A stretch of 64,000 bases of DNA from Corallococcus soli (lineage in GTDB: Bacteria > Myxococcota > Myxococcia > Myxococcales > Myxococcaceae), in assembly GCF_014930455.1 (NCBI RefSeq), contig NZ_JAAIYO010000003.1, positions 868,001 through 932,000 of the forward strand. Reading direction: 5' to 3'. Shown piece after piece: positions 1 through 9,538 of the stretch. Position 1 is the stretch's first letter; every line of letters begins with the position of its first letter. The notes beneath the pieces were generated by a model, which was not told the origin of the DNA, searched no databases, and saw nothing but the letters and a program-made list of their open reading frames with translations. Made by a program: the position numbers and the translations under genes.

Positions 1-1012
1 GCCAGGTGCCCTCCAGCTTGTGCCCATCCAGCTCCTTCGGACCGGTCCAGCCCTTGGGCGAGCGCAGGACGATCATGGGCCAGCGCGGACGCGTCGGGGT
101 GTCCGTCTGCCGTGCCGTCTTCTGCAGGGCGCGGATCTCCTCGACGGCGCGCTCCAGGGTCTCCGCCATCTTCTGGTGCATCTGGGCCGGGTCGCTGCCC
201 TCGACGAAGTAGGGCTTGTAGCCGTAGCCGACGAACAGGGACTCGAGCTCCTCCGGGCTGATGCGGGCGAGGATGGTCGGGTTGGCGATCTTGTACCCGT
301 TGAGGTTCAGGATGGGCAGCACGGCGCCGTCCCGCGCGGGGTTGAGGAACTTGTTCGAATGCCAGGCTGTCGCGAGCGGCCCGGTCTCTGCTTCGCCGTC
401 ACCCACGACGCAGGCGACGATGAGGTCAGGGTTGTCGAAGGCCATGCCATACGCGTGGGAGAGGCTGTAGCCGAGCTCGCCGCCTTCATGGATGGAGCCC
501 GGCGTCTCCGGGGTGACGTGGCTGCCGATGTGACCGGGGAAGGAGAACTGCTTGAAGAACTTCCGCATCCCCTCCTCATCCGGGCTCTTGTCCGGATAGA
601 CCTCCGAATAGGTGCCCTCGAGATACGCCGGCCCGAGCACGCCCGGGGCGCCGTGGCCCGGCCCGGCCACGAAGACGACGTCGAGGTTTTGTTCGACGAT
701 GAGCCGGTTCAGGTGGACCCAGACGAACGAGAGCGCCGGGCTCGCGCCCCAGTGGCCGAGCAGCCGATGCTTCACGTCCGTCGACTCCAGGGGCCTGTGC
801 AGCAGCGGGTTGTCCTGGAGGTAGATCATCCCCACCGCGAGGTAGTTGCATGCGCGCCAGTACGCGTCCATCAACTCCACTTCCCTGGCGGTGAGCGGTC
901 CTCCCCCCTGGGTCCGCTCCCTGGCCGGCGTGGAGGGCCCCTCGCCTTGCTCCCTGGCGGACCATGACAGCCCAGACTCCTCGGATGATCCCGTCCCTAT
1001 CGGGTGTGCCAT
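1..1012 (-). CDS. xfp: Phosphoketolase (xylulose-5-P / fructose-6-P), N-terminal part, cut by window edge
   Basis: Phosphoketolase is a thiamine-diphosphate enzyme that splits xylulose-5-P or fructose-6-P with phosphate into acetyl-P and a shorter sugar phosphate. About 337 N-terminal residues are visible. They include the family stretches [37 protein letters not shown], the SFPGHIGSH segment and the ThDP-binding [19 protein letters not shown] region. Translation starts at an ATG ending at 1012, 13 bp after the aldolase stop, so the two genes are probably co-transcribed. The C-terminal half lies beyond position 1. Family identity is secure from motifs; substrate preference is not visible. Confidence 0.93.
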   Translation of the reverse strand, partial: MAHPIGTGSSEESGLSWSAREQGEGPSTPARERTQGGGPLTAREVELMDAYWRACNYLAVGMIYLQDNPLLHRPLESTDVKHRLLGHWGASPALSFVWVHLNRLIVEQNLDVVFVAGPGHGAPGVLGPAYLEGTYSEVYPDKSPDEEGMRKFFKQFSFPGHIGSHVTPETPGSIHEGGELGYSLSHAYGMAFDNPDLIVACVVGDGEAETGPLATAWHSNKFLNPARDGAVLPILNLNGYKIANPTILARISPEELESLFVGYGYKPYFVEGSDPAQMHQKMAETLERAVEEIRALQKTARQTDTPTRPRWPMIVLRSPKGWTGPKELDGHKLEGTW

Positions 1013-1025
1013 GACGTGTCTCCCA

Positions 1026-2120
1026 TCAGTGTTGGGTGTGGAGTGTTGAGTCGGGTTCGTGGTGGATGGAGGGAGGCTCGGCCGCCCCGGCGAAGCCCGC
1101 TTCGCCTTCCATGTCGCCGCTGTAGCGGCCCAGGGCCGCCGCGCTGTCGCACCCGGCGCGGTGGTGGAACATCCGCTGGGCGGCGGGCACTTGCTCACGC
1201 TGGCCCCGCCAGACCTCCATCGCCTCGTCCTGCAGCGCGCGTCCGTAGGAGAAGCTCAGCTTCCAGGGCTTCGGGCCGCCCAGCGCATTGATGGCGTTGA
1301 GGTGCTCGGTGGCCAGGACCGCGTCTTGTCCGCCGGACAGGAAGACGACCCCGGGGACCGCGGGCGGCACATGGCGCGTCAGGGCGCGCAACGTCGCCTC
1401 CGCCACCTCGTCCACCGACGCCTGCCTCGCGCAACGGAGACCCGCGGTGACCATGTTCGGCTTGAGCAACATCCCTTCCAGGGACACCTGCGCGTCGAAG
1501 AGTTCGTTGAAGACCGCTTGCAGCACGCGCCCCGTCACGTCCTCGCACTGCTCGAGCGCGTGCGCTCCCTCCATCAGGACTTCGGGCTCCACGATGGGCA
1601 CCAGGCCCTGCTCCTGGCAGAGGGCGGCGTAGCGCGCGAGCGCGTGCGCATTCGCGTGGATGCACTTCGCGGTCGGCAGCCCGTCGCGGATGATGAAGAC
1701 CGCGCGCCACTTGGCGAAGCGCGCACCGAGCTCGTGGTACTCCTCGAGCCGTGCGCGGAGCCCATCGAGCCCTTCGGCGACGAACTCGCCCGGCGCGCCG
1801 GCCAGGGGGTGGACGCCCGTGTCGACCTTGATGCCGGGGATGATGCCGCGACCCACCAGCAGCTCCAGCAGCGGGATGCCTGTCGAGCTGTCCTGCCGGA
1901 TCGTCTCGTCCTGCAGGATGACACCGCCGATGAACGCGGCGATGTCGGGCGTACTGAAGAGCATCTCGCGGTAGGCGCGGCGGCTGTCCGAGGTCGACTC
2001 GATCGCGCGCGCGGTCAGGCGCTTCGTGATCGTGGAGACTGTCTCGTCCGCCGCCAGGATGCCCTTCCCATCAGCAACGATGGCTCGCGCGGTCTGGTCG
2101 AGCCCTGGCATCGTCGGCAT
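1026..2120 (-). CDS. fba: Fructose-bisphosphate aldolase, class I
   Basis: Class I (Schiff-base) aldolase of 364 aa, the usual family length, interconverting fructose-1,6-bisphosphate with DHAP and glyceraldehyde-3-P. Visible hallmarks are GKGILAADE (residues 19-27), the lysine in LLKPNMV (K220, the expected Schiff-base residue), SGGQDA (262-267) and [12 protein letters not shown]. The start is the ATG ending at 2120 because GGAGGAACAC lies directly before it; an open frame continues upstream without support. It heads a pair with the phosphoketolase gene, so hexose and triose phosphate supply may be set together with acetyl-P formation. The C-terminal tail after about residue 340 looks low-conservation. 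Confidence 0.95.
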   Translation of the reverse strand: MPTMPGLDQTARAIVADGKGILAADETVSTITKRLTARAIESTSDSRRAYREMLFSTPDIAAFIGGVILQDETIRQDSSTGIPLLELLVGRGIIPGIKVDTGVHPLAGAPGEFVAEGLDGLRARLEEYHELGARFAKWRAVFIIRDGLPTAKCIHANAHALARYAALCQEQGLVPIVEPEVLMEGAHALEQCEDVTGRVLQAVFNELFDAQVSLEGMLLKPNMVTAGLRCARQASVDEVAEATLRALTRHVPPAVPGVVFLSGGQDAVLATEHLNAINALGGPKPWKLSFSYGRALQDEAMEVWRGQREQVPAAQRMFHHRAGCDSAAALGRYSGDMEGEAGFAGAAEPPSIHHEPDSTLHTQH

Positions 2121-2329
2121 GTGTTCCTCCCATCCATCGCCAATGAACCTGAGGGCGCCCCATTGGGCCGACAACTGGCGGGGCGGCGCTCGGCCAAGGG
2201 ATTGCCTTGAAGCGCCGGGCAGGATGGTGCCGCCCCGTCGCGATGCCATCTTGAACCCTGGACCCAGCCGTCACCGACAACGCCCGGCGTGCGGCTGCCG
2301 CGGCAAGCGGGCGGGTGCTGGAGGCAGCC

Positions 2330-3847
2330 ATGACCATCAAGTTGCTCATCGCGGACATCGACGGGACGCTGGTGACACGGGACAAGGCCGTCACCGCGCG
2401 AACCCGCGAAGCCGTCGCCCGGCTGCGCGCCAGCGGCATCCAGTTCACCGTCACGAGCGGGCGACCGCCTCGCGGGATGGCAGGGCTGGTGGCCGCGTTG
2501 GATCTCACCGACCCCGTGGCTGCCTTCAACGGCGGCGTGTATGTCAAATCCGATCTCACGACGGTGCTGGAGCAGCGGACCCTTCCTCCCGTCATCGCCA
2601 GACAGGCCGTCGACTTCATGCTCCAGGCGGGCCTGGATGTCTGGGTATACCAGGGGGCGGATTGGTTCCTCCGCGACCCCGAGGCCTTCCGCGTGGCGAG
2701 AGAGAGGAGCAACGTCGGCTTCGACCCGGTCGTCATCGCGGACCTCCACGACGTGCTCGACGCCCCCATCAAGCTCGTCGGGGTGAGCGAGGACACCGAG
2801 CGGGTCGCGCGCTGCGAGGCCGAGCTCTCCCTGCGACTGGGTACCGAGGCGTCGGCGGCACGTTCGACGCCCTACTATGTCGACGTCACGCATCCCGAAG
2901 CGAACAAGGGAATGGTCGTGCGTGAGGCCGCGCGCCTCCTCGCGCTTCCCATCGAGCAGATCGCGGCCATCGGGGACATGGCCAACGATCTGCCCATGCT
3001 GACCACCGCCGGCCTTGGCCTCGCCATGGGCAACGCCAGCGCGGAGGTCCAACGCTTCGCACGCCACGTCACGCGCACCAACGACGAGGACGGGTTCGCC
3101 TACGCGGTCGACGCCTTCATCCTGGGCCAGCCGCCCTTCGCCCGGACGAAGCTGGGCCTTCCGCCCCGTACGCGCGCCTGCCTCTTCGGTCTTGATGGCG
3201 TCCTCGCCCAGACCTCCAGCCTCCACGCCAGGGCCTGGAAGCAGGTGTGCGACTACTACCTGCGGCGGCGCGCGCGAGCCTCGGGGCAGCCCTTCATCCC
3301 CTTCGACCTGGTGCGCGACACCTGCCGCTACTTCGACGGCAAGCCGCCCCTGGAAGGACTCCACGCGTTTCTAGACGCCCGCGGCATCGCGCTGCCGGAG
3401 AGCACGGTTCACGCGCTGAACGACCGCAAGGCGGAGTTCCTGGTCGAACTGCTCCGGCAGGAGCAGGTGGAGACGTATGAGGGAACGGTCCGCTACGTCC
3501 AGGCGGCGCGCGCCGCGGGACTTCGGACCGCGGTCGTCTCCGCGAGCAGGCACTGCGCTGAGCTGCTCCAGTCCGCCGGCATCCTGGACCTCTTCGACGC
3601 GCGGCTCGGCGCCACGCAGCCCCCCGAGGTCTACCTCGCGGCCGCCCGTGACCTCGGTGTCGGGTCCGAGGAAGCGGTCGTCTTCGAGGACACGTCCGCC
3701 GGCGTCGCGGCCGCACGGGCGGCCCACTTCGCCTATGTCATTGGCGTCGACCGGCTGGGTCGGCCCGCCGAGCTGCGCCGCCATGGCGCTGACCTCGTGG
3801 TGACGGATCCCGCCGATCTCCTCGAACAGGACGGCACCCTGCATTGA
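2330..3847 (+). CDS. Two-domain HAD protein: Cof-type phosphatase fused to degenerate beta-phosphoglucomutase-like domain
   Basis: A 505-aa protein with two HAD units. Residues 1-270 are Cof-like: nucleophile motif IADIDGTL (D9, D11), VTSGR (motif II), K193 and GDMANDLPML (D216), all intact. Residues 280-500 resemble the beta-phosphoglucomutase/HAD-IA branch (RAWKQVCDYYL, YFDGKPPLEGL, VVFEDTSAGV). In that second unit motif I reads CLFGLDGVL, so the nucleophilic Asp is Gly (G287), and the usual Lys-Pro of motif III is absent (GATQPPEVYL). The second domain is therefore probably catalytically dead or regulatory. Start chosen at ATG 2330, with GGAGG 6 bp upstream; an in-frame GTG at 2315 is less likely. 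It is divergent from the aldolase pair. Substrate unknown, probably a sugar phosphate. Confidence 0.88.
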   Translation: MTIKLLIADIDGTLVTRDKAVTARTREAVARLRASGIQFTVTSGRPPRGMAGLVAALDLTDPVAAFNGGVYVKSDLTTVLEQRTLPPVIARQAVDFMLQAGLDVWVYQGADWFLRDPEAFRVARERSNVGFDPVVIADLHDVLDAPIKLVGVSEDTERVARCEAELSLRLGTEASAARSTPYYVDVTHPEANKGMVVREAARLLALPIEQIAAIGDMANDLPMLTTAGLGLAMGNASAEVQRFARHVTRTNDEDGFAYAVDAFILGQPPFARTKLGLPPRTRACLFGLDGVLAQTSSLHARAWKQVCDYYLRRRARASGQPFIPFDLVRDTCRYFDGKPPLEGLHAFLDARGIALPESTVHALNDRKAEFLVELLRQEQVETYEGTVRYVQAARAAGLRTAVVSASRHCAELLQSAGILDLFDARLGATQPPEVYLAAARDLGVGSEEAVVFEDTSAGVAAARAAHFAYVIGVDRLGRPAELRRHGADLVVTDPADLLEQDGTLH

Positions 3848-4059
3848 CGGGCGTGCGGCCCTGCGACGCGTGCCTTCGAGGACGCGTCAGACATTCGAAG
3901 CGCCAACCCTGTGCGGCGAGCGACATCCGCCTCGCCCTCGGGTCGGTGTCAGGGCTGGGGGAGCGGACATCACAGTCAGCCCCGGGGGGTATTCGGACAT
4001 CTCGTACTTCCGTGCGCCGCGCGAAGTGCGGACCATCTCCACCAATCGAGGTGTCTTGA

Positions 4060-5676
4060 ATGCTGGGGATGGACAGCACCAGGCAGGGGATGAACCCGGG
4101 GCGTGCACCCTTCGTCGGCGCGTGGCCGCTGCTCGGCGTCCTGACGGCGCTCTCCGGATGCACGGTAGGTCCCAACTTCACGAAGCCTCAGGCCGAGGTG
4201 GCCAAGGAGTGGCGCACCCAGGGCGACCCACGACTTTCGACGCAGGCAGCGGTCGACACCCAATGGTGGAAGTCGTTTGGCGATCCGGCGCTCGATCGCC
4301 TCGTCGAGGTCGCCTATCGGCAGAACCTGCCGCTGCAGGTCGCGGGTCTGAGGATCGTGGAGGCGCGCGCCCAGTTGGGTGTCCTCACCGGCCAGCAGTA
4401 TCCGCAGATCCAGGTGGCCACCGGCAGCGCCGCCGCGGTGGGACGCAGTGAGAACTCAGCCGCGGCCAACCTGGTGGATCTGACCAATCTTGGCTCCCTC
4501 GACCGCCACTACCTGGAATACCAGTTGGGCTTCGACGCGCTGTGGGAGGTGGACTTCTGGGGCAAGTACCGGCGGGGCGTGGAGTCGGGGGCCGCCGCCC
4601 TGCTCGCGTCGGTGGCGGACTACCAGTCCTCGCTCGTCGCGCTCACCGCGGAGGTGGCGCGAACCTATGTCCTGGTCCGGACGTACGAGGTGCTCATCGA
4701 CCAGGGCCGGGAGAACGTCAGGATCCAGGAGGAGGGCTTCCGGATCGCGGAGTCGCGCTTCACCAACGGCGTCACCTCGGAGCTCGATGTGGCGCAGGCC
4801 GCGACCCTGCTGGAGAGCACCCGGGCCACCATCCCCCAGTTGGAGGGCGGGCTGGAGCAGGCCCGAAACGCGCTGAGCACGCTCCTGGGCCAGCCCACGG
4901 GCGCCGTGGAGGCCCTGCTGGCGGGCCCCAAGCAGATTCCGCTGGCGCCCGCGACGGTGGCCGTCGGCATGCCGGCGGAGATCCTGCGGCGGCGGCCGGA
5001 TGTCCGCAGCGCCGAGCTGTTCGCCGCCGCGCAGTGTGCCCGGATCGGCATCGCCGAGGCGGACCTCTATCCGAGCTTCTCCCTCTTCGGGACGATCGGG
5101 CTGGAGGCGAGCACCAGCGGCACGTCCTCCGGCAACCTCTTCTCCCTGGGAAGTCTGGTGTATTCCATTGGCCCCCGGATCGTCTTTCCCTTCCTGAACT
5201 ACGGCCGCCTGAAGAATGGCGTGCGGGTCGAAGACGCGCGGTTCCAGCAATTGCTCGTCAACTACCGCAACACGGTGCTCAAGGCGGGCCAGGAGGTGGC
5301 GGACGCCCTGACGGGCTACGTCAATGCCCAGAAGGCCATGGCGTTCCAGCAAGCCGCCGTGAAGGCCGCGCAGCGGTCGGTGGAGCTCGCCGTGGTGCAG
5401 TACCGGGAAGGCGCCGTGGACTACCAGCGCGTGCTGGACGCGCAACGCTCGCTCTTGCAGCAGCAGAACAACCTGGTCCAGACGAACTCCTCCATCGCCA
5501 CGAACCTGGTCGCCCTCTACAAGGCGCTGGGCGGGGGCTGGGAGGTCCGCCGGGATCAGCCCGTCGTGCCGGAACCCATGCAAGGCGAGATGGAGAAGCG
5601 GACCGACTGGGGCGACATGTTGTCGAAGCCGCGGACGCAGGAAGTCAAGCACAGCTCGCAGCCGGAAGAGCAATAG
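4060..5676 (+). CDS. Outer-membrane efflux lipoprotein, NodT/TolC family
   Basis: A 538-aa outer-membrane factor forming the exit duct of a tripartite exporter. The N-terminal signal ends in lipobox LSGC followed by TVGPNFTKP, the standard NodT-family start. Two OEP repeats follow, with typical segments such as WWKSFGDPALDRLV, RRRPDVRSAE and EADLYPSFSLFG, and the repeat-2 counterpart AVVQYREGAVDYQRVLDAQRSL. The start could be ATG 4060, 4069 or 4090; the last, after AGGCAGGGG, gives the most compact signal peptide. First gene of the export operon that runs to 10663. The 212 bp upstream probably hold its promoter. Confidence 0.92.
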   Translation: MLGMDSTRQGMNPGRAPFVGAWPLLGVLTALSGCTVGPNFTKPQAEVAKEWRTQGDPRLSTQAAVDTQWWKSFGDPALDRLVEVAYRQNLPLQVAGLRIVEARAQLGVLTGQQYPQIQVATGSAAAVGRSENSAAANLVDLTNLGSLDRHYLEYQLGFDALWEVDFWGKYRRGVESGAAALLASVADYQSSLVALTAEVARTYVLVRTYEVLIDQGRENVRIQEEGFRIAESRFTNGVTSELDVAQAATLLESTRATIPQLEGGLEQARNALSTLLGQPTGAVEALLAGPKQIPLAPATVAVGMPAEILRRRPDVRSAELFAAAQCARIGIAEADLYPSFSLFGTIGLEASTSGTSSGNLFSLGSLVYSIGPRIVFPFLNYGRLKNGVRVEDARFQQLLVNYRNTVLKAGQEVADALTGYVNAQKAMAFQQAAVKAAQRSVELAVVQYREGAVDYQRVLDAQRSLLQQQNNLVQTNSSIATNLVALYKALGGGWEVRRDQPVVPEPMQGEMEKRTDWGDMLSKPRTQEVKHSSQPEEQ

Positions 5677-5686
5677 AGAGTCCGCC

Positions 5687-6697
5687 ATGCCCAAGTACCC
5701 GAAGGGGAAGATCAAGTGGGCCATTGGACTGATCGCCATCGCGATCGTCGTGTTCATTGGCTTCAAGTATTGGAAGGGGAAGAAATCCGCGCTGCCGGAG
5801 GGAATCGTCTCAGGCAACGGCCGCATCGAGGCGAAGCTGGCCGATGTCGCCGCCAAGGAGCCCCTGCGGGTGAAGCAAATCCTTGTCAACGAGGGCGACC
5901 TCGTCAGGCCGGGTCAGGTGCTGGTGCGGTTGGACACCACCACGCTGGAGTCCAGCCTGGCGGAGGCCAACGCGAACCTCGCGGCCACGGAGGAGAAGCT
6001 GGCGGTGGCCCAGGCGGGGATCGTCAAACAGAAGAGTGAGATAGAGCTTGCCACCATCGAAGCCGAGCGCGCCCGAAGGCTGGTGGCGCAGGGGGCCGGT
6101 TCGCAGCGCGATCTGGACGTTCGAACGAGCCAGGTGGAGACCACCCGGGCCGCCCTGGCGGAAGCGGAAGCCACGCTGAAGACGTCCAGGGAGGAGATTG
6201 AGGTCGCGCGAGCCAATGCGGCGACGGTCCAGACGCGCATCGCCGACGCGACGCTCAAGTCGCCCGTGACGGGACGCGTCCTCTATCGCCTCGCCGAACC
6301 CGGTGAGGTGCTCGCGCCCGGCGGACCGGCGCTGACACTGGTGAACCTGGAAGACGTCTACATGGAGATCTTCCTCCCGGCGAGCGAGGCCGCCCGGGTG
6401 AAGCTTGGCTCCGAAGCGCGCCTCACCGCCGACTTCGAGCCCGACCGTTCCATCCCCGGGTATGTCTCCTTCGTGTCCCCGGAAGCGCAGTTCACGCCCA
6501 AGCAGGTGGAGACCAAGAGCGAGCGGGAGAAGCTGGTGTTCCGGCTGAAGCTCCAGGTTCCCAGGGAGCTGGCCAGCCGCTACGTCGAGCGCATCAAGAC
6601 AGGCATTCGCGGCGTCGGCTACGTGAAGGTGGACCCTGCCGCCACCTGGCCTACCAAATTGCAGAACGTCATCACGGCTGAATCCGAATCCCATTAG
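5687..6697 (+). CDS. HlyD-family periplasmic adaptor (YbhG-like)
   Basis: A 336-aa membrane fusion protein linking the inner-membrane ABC parts to the outer-membrane factor. It has one N-terminal membrane anchor (about residues 10-28), a biotinyl-lipoyl half motif (VKQILVNEGDLVRPGQVLVRLD), a long alpha-hairpin (about 85-185), the second lipoyl half (TLKSPVTGRVLYRLAEPGEVL) and a beta-barrel domain. Ten bases separate it from the preceding stop and about 25 from the next start, so it belongs to one operon. Order and type match the YbhGFSR-like arrangement. Cargo is not evident. Confidence 0.92.
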   Translation: MPKYPKGKIKWAIGLIAIAIVVFIGFKYWKGKKSALPEGIVSGNGRIEAKLADVAAKEPLRVKQILVNEGDLVRPGQVLVRLDTTTLESSLAEANANLAATEEKLAVAQAGIVKQKSEIELATIEAERARRLVAQGAGSQRDLDVRTSQVETTRAALAEAEATLKTSREEIEVARANAATVQTRIADATLKSPVTGRVLYRLAEPGEVLAPGGPALTLVNLEDVYMEIFLPASEAARVKLGSEARLTADFEPDRSIPGYVSFVSPEAQFTPKQVETKSEREKLVFRLKLQVPRELASRYVERIKTGIRGVGYVKVDPAATWPTKLQNVITAESESH

Positions 6698-6722
6698 CCC
6701 GGTGACCCGGGAGGGCTCAGCC

Positions 6723-9536
6723 ATGGTCTCATCCGCGTCTCCAGAATCGCCGGGCGGCTCCTCCAGGCTCGTGGTCTCCATCCAGGACGTGACCCACCGC
6801 TACGGCAAGGTGGTCGCGCTCGACGGCATCTCGCTCGACGTTCCCACCGGCATCATGGTGGGCATCGTGGGGCCGGACGGCGTCGGCAAGTCGACGCTGA
6901 TGGCCCTGGTCGCCGGCTCCAAGAAGATGCAGCAGGGAAGGGTGACGGTCCTGGACGGGGACATCGCCGACGCCCGGCACCGGCGCGCGGTGGGGCCGCG
7001 GATCGCGTACATGCCTCAGGGGCTGGGCAAGAACCTCTATCTGGAGCTCAGCGTCTACGACAACGTCGACTTCATGGCCCGGCTCTTCGGGCTGTCGCCC
7101 GAGGAGCGCAAGGTGCGCGTCCCGGAGCTGCTCGAAGCCACGGGACTGGGGAAGTTCGCGGAGCGCCCCGCCGGCAAGCTCTCCGGCGGAATGAAGCAGA
7201 AGGTGGGGCTGTGCGGCGCGCTGGTGCACGACCCGGACCTGCTCATCCTCGACGAGCCCACCACCGGCGTGGACCCGCTCTCCCGGCGGCAGTTCTGGAG
7301 CCTCATCGACGAGATTCGCGCCGGGCGCCCCGGCATGAGCGTCATCATCTCCACGGCCTACATGGACGAAGCGCAGCAGTGGGACTGGATTGTCGCCATG
7401 GACGCGGGGCGCGTGCTGGCGACAGGGACGCCCGCGGAGCTGATGGAGCGCACGGGGACCGGGGACCTGGAGCATTGCTTCATCGCGCTGCTGCCCGAGG
7501 AGAAGCGCAGGGGGCACAAGGAGGTCACCATCCCGCCCCGTCCGCCGGGCAAGGCGGAGCTGGCCATCGAGGCTGACGGGCTGACGTGCCGCTTCGGCAC
7601 CTTCACCGCCGTGGACCACGTCACCTTGTCCATTGAGCGCGGTGAGATCTTCGGCTTCCTGGGCTCCAACGGCTGCGGCAAGTCCACGACCATGAAGATG
7701 CTGACGGGCCTGCTTCCCCCCACGGAGGGGACGGCGAAGCTCTTCGGCAGCTCCGTGGATGCCGGGAGCATGGAGGTGCGCAAGAACCTGGGCTACATGA
7801 CGCAGGCGTTCTCGCTCTACGGCGAGCTGAGCGTCCAGCAGAACCTGGTCCTGCACGCGCGGCTCTACCATCTGCCGCCAGACAAGGCGAAGGCGCGCAT
7901 CAATGAGCTGGTCGAGCGGTTCGGACTGCGCGCGCACCTGGACGCGTTGGCCGGGGACCTGCCCATGGGCCTGCGCCAGCGTCTCTCGCTGGCCGTCGCC
8001 GTGCTGCACGGGCCGCAGATCCTCATCCTGGACGAGCCCACGTCGGGGGTCGATCCGGTCGCCCGGGACAGCTTCTGGGAGCTGCTGATCGATCTGTCGC
8101 GCAAGCAGGGCGTCACCATCTTCGTGACGACGCACTTCATGAACGAGGGGATGCGCTGCGACCGCATCTCCCTCATGAACGCGGGAAGGGTGCTGGCGGC
8201 GGACTCCCCCCAGAAGCTCATCGAGGCACGGAAGGCAGACAGCCTGGAGACCGCCTTCATCGGCTACATGGAAGATGCCATCGCCGAAAAGGCACGCGCC
8301 GAAAGCAAGGACACGCCGCCCAGGGACGCGACCCCCGCCCGCGCGCCCGAAGCCCCGCCACCCCCGAAGCCCCAGGCCGTGCGACGAGCGGACCGGGCCG
8401 GCCTCCGGCTGCGTCTTGGCCGGATGCTCGCATACGCCCACAATGAGACCATCCAGATCCTCCGCGACAGGGTCCGGCTGGCGTTTGCCTTCGTCGGCTC
8501 GGCGCTGCTGATGCTCGTCTTCGGCTTTGGAATCACGACCGACGTCGAAAACATCCGCTATGCCGCGCTGGACATGGACCAGTCACCCGAGAGTCGCGCG
8601 TATCTTGAACAGTTCGGCGCGGCGAAACCCTATTTCGCGTCGACGCCGCCAGCCCAATCCGCGGACGAGGCGCTGCGCCGGCTCCAGTCGGACGATGTCT
8701 CGATGGTGCTGGAGATTCCGCCGCGTTTCGGTCTGGATTTCCGCCGGGGCTCCGGGCCGGAGGTGCTGGCGCAGGTGGACGGTGCCATGACCTTCCGTGG
8801 CGACACCGTCGAACAATATGTCCAGGGGGTCCACAACCGGATGCTGCGGGATCCCGCGAGCGGCTTCCAATGGGCAGGCGCGCAGAAATCCACGGCCAAC
8901 ATCGAAGAGCGCTTCTTGTACAACCCGACGTTCGAGAGCGTCTATTCCATCGTGCCGAGCGTCCCGGCGCTGCTGCTGCTCCTGATCCCGGCGATTCTCA
9001 TGACGGTCAGCATCGTGCGTGAGAAGGAGCTGGGGTCGATCATCAACTTCTATGTCACGCCCACGGGCAGGCTGGAGTACCTGTTGGGAAAGCAGTTGCC
9101 CTACGTCGTCATCGGCATGGCCAACTTCTTCATCCTGACGGCCCTGGCGCTGGTCGTCTTCGGTGTTCCCATCAAGGGCAGCTTCCTGACGTTGATGCTC
9201 TGCACGCTGTTCTACGTCGCGGCGACGACCGGCATCGGGATGGTGACGTCGACCTTCACGGGCAGCCAGGTCGCGGCCGTCTTCGTCACGGCCATCCTGA
9301 CCATCGTGCCGACCATCCAATTCTCCGGCCTGTTGCAGCCCGTCTCCACGCTGCAGGGCGGGGCCGGTCTCGTCGGTTCCATCTGGCCGGCCTCCTATTA
9401 CATGCACGCCAGCCTGGGTGCCTTCACCAAGGGACTGGGGGCGGGCCTTCTCATGCGGGATGTCGCCTTCCTGGCCGCGTGCGTCCCCGTCCTCCTGGCC
9501 ATCAGTGTCATTGGATTGAGAAAGCAGGAGAAATAG
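6723..9536 (+). CDS. ABC transporter: two ATPase domains fused to an ABC-2 permease (RbbA/YbhF-YbhS type)
   Basis: A 937-aa fusion. NBD1 carries Walker A GPDGVGKST, signature LSGGMKQK and Walker B LLILDEPTTGVDP. NBD2 carries LGSNGCGKST, a modified signature PMGLRQRL and LILDEPTSGVDP. A charged Pro/Ala linker leads to an ABC-2 permease of about 370 residues: one N-terminal TM, a large extracytoplasmic loop and five or six C-terminal TMs. The same order is seen in RbbA-like proteins, where the second signature is also divergent. Start chosen at ATG 6723, after GGGAGGGCTCAG, rather than the upstream in-frame GTG at 6702. It works with the permease encoded immediately downstream. Confidence 0.92.
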   Translation: MVSSASPESPGGSSRLVVSIQDVTHRYGKVVALDGISLDVPTGIMVGIVGPDGVGKSTLMALVAGSKKMQQGRVTVLDGDIADARHRRAVGPRIAYMPQGLGKNLYLELSVYDNVDFMARLFGLSPEERKVRVPELLEATGLGKFAERPAGKLSGGMKQKVGLCGALVHDPDLLILDEPTTGVDPLSRRQFWSLIDEIRAGRPGMSVIISTAYMDEAQQWDWIVAMDAGRVLATGTPAELMERTGTGDLEHCFIALLPEEKRRGHKEVTIPPRPPGKAELAIEADGLTCRFGTFTAVDHVTLSIERGEIFGFLGSNGCGKSTTMKMLTGLLPPTEGTAKLFGSSVDAGSMEVRKNLGYMTQAFSLYGELSVQQNLVLHARLYHLPPDKAKARINELVERFGLRAHLDALAGDLPMGLRQRLSLAVAVLHGPQILILDEPTSGVDPVARDSFWELLIDLSRKQGVTIFVTTHFMNEGMRCDRISLMNAGRVLAADSPQKLIEARKADSLETAFIGYMEDAIAEKARAESKDTPPRDATPARAPEAPPPPKPQAVRRADRAGLRLRLGRMLAYAHNETIQILRDRVRLAFAFVGSALLMLVFGFGITTDVENIRYAALDMDQSPESRAYLEQFGAAKPYFASTPPAQSADEALRRLQSDDVSMVLEIPPRFGLDFRRGSGPEVLAQVDGAMTFRGDTVEQYVQGVHNRMLRDPASGFQWAGAQKSTANIEERFLYNPTFESVYSIVPSVPALLLLLIPAILMTVSIVREKELGSIINFYVTPTGRLEYLLGKQLPYVVIGMANFFILTALALVVFGVPIKGSFLTLMLCTLFYVAATTGIGMVTSTFTGSQVAAVFVTAILTIVPTIQFSGLLQPVSTLQGGAGLVGSIWPASYYMHASLGAFTKGLGAGLLMRDVAFLAACVPVLLAISVIGLRKQEK

Positions 9537-9538
9537 CG

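Noticed and set aside
7950-8060. Second ABC domain apparently broken because its signature lacks LSGGQ
   Set aside because: PMGLRQRL at this place is usual for RbbA-type second domains; both Walker motifs are intact.
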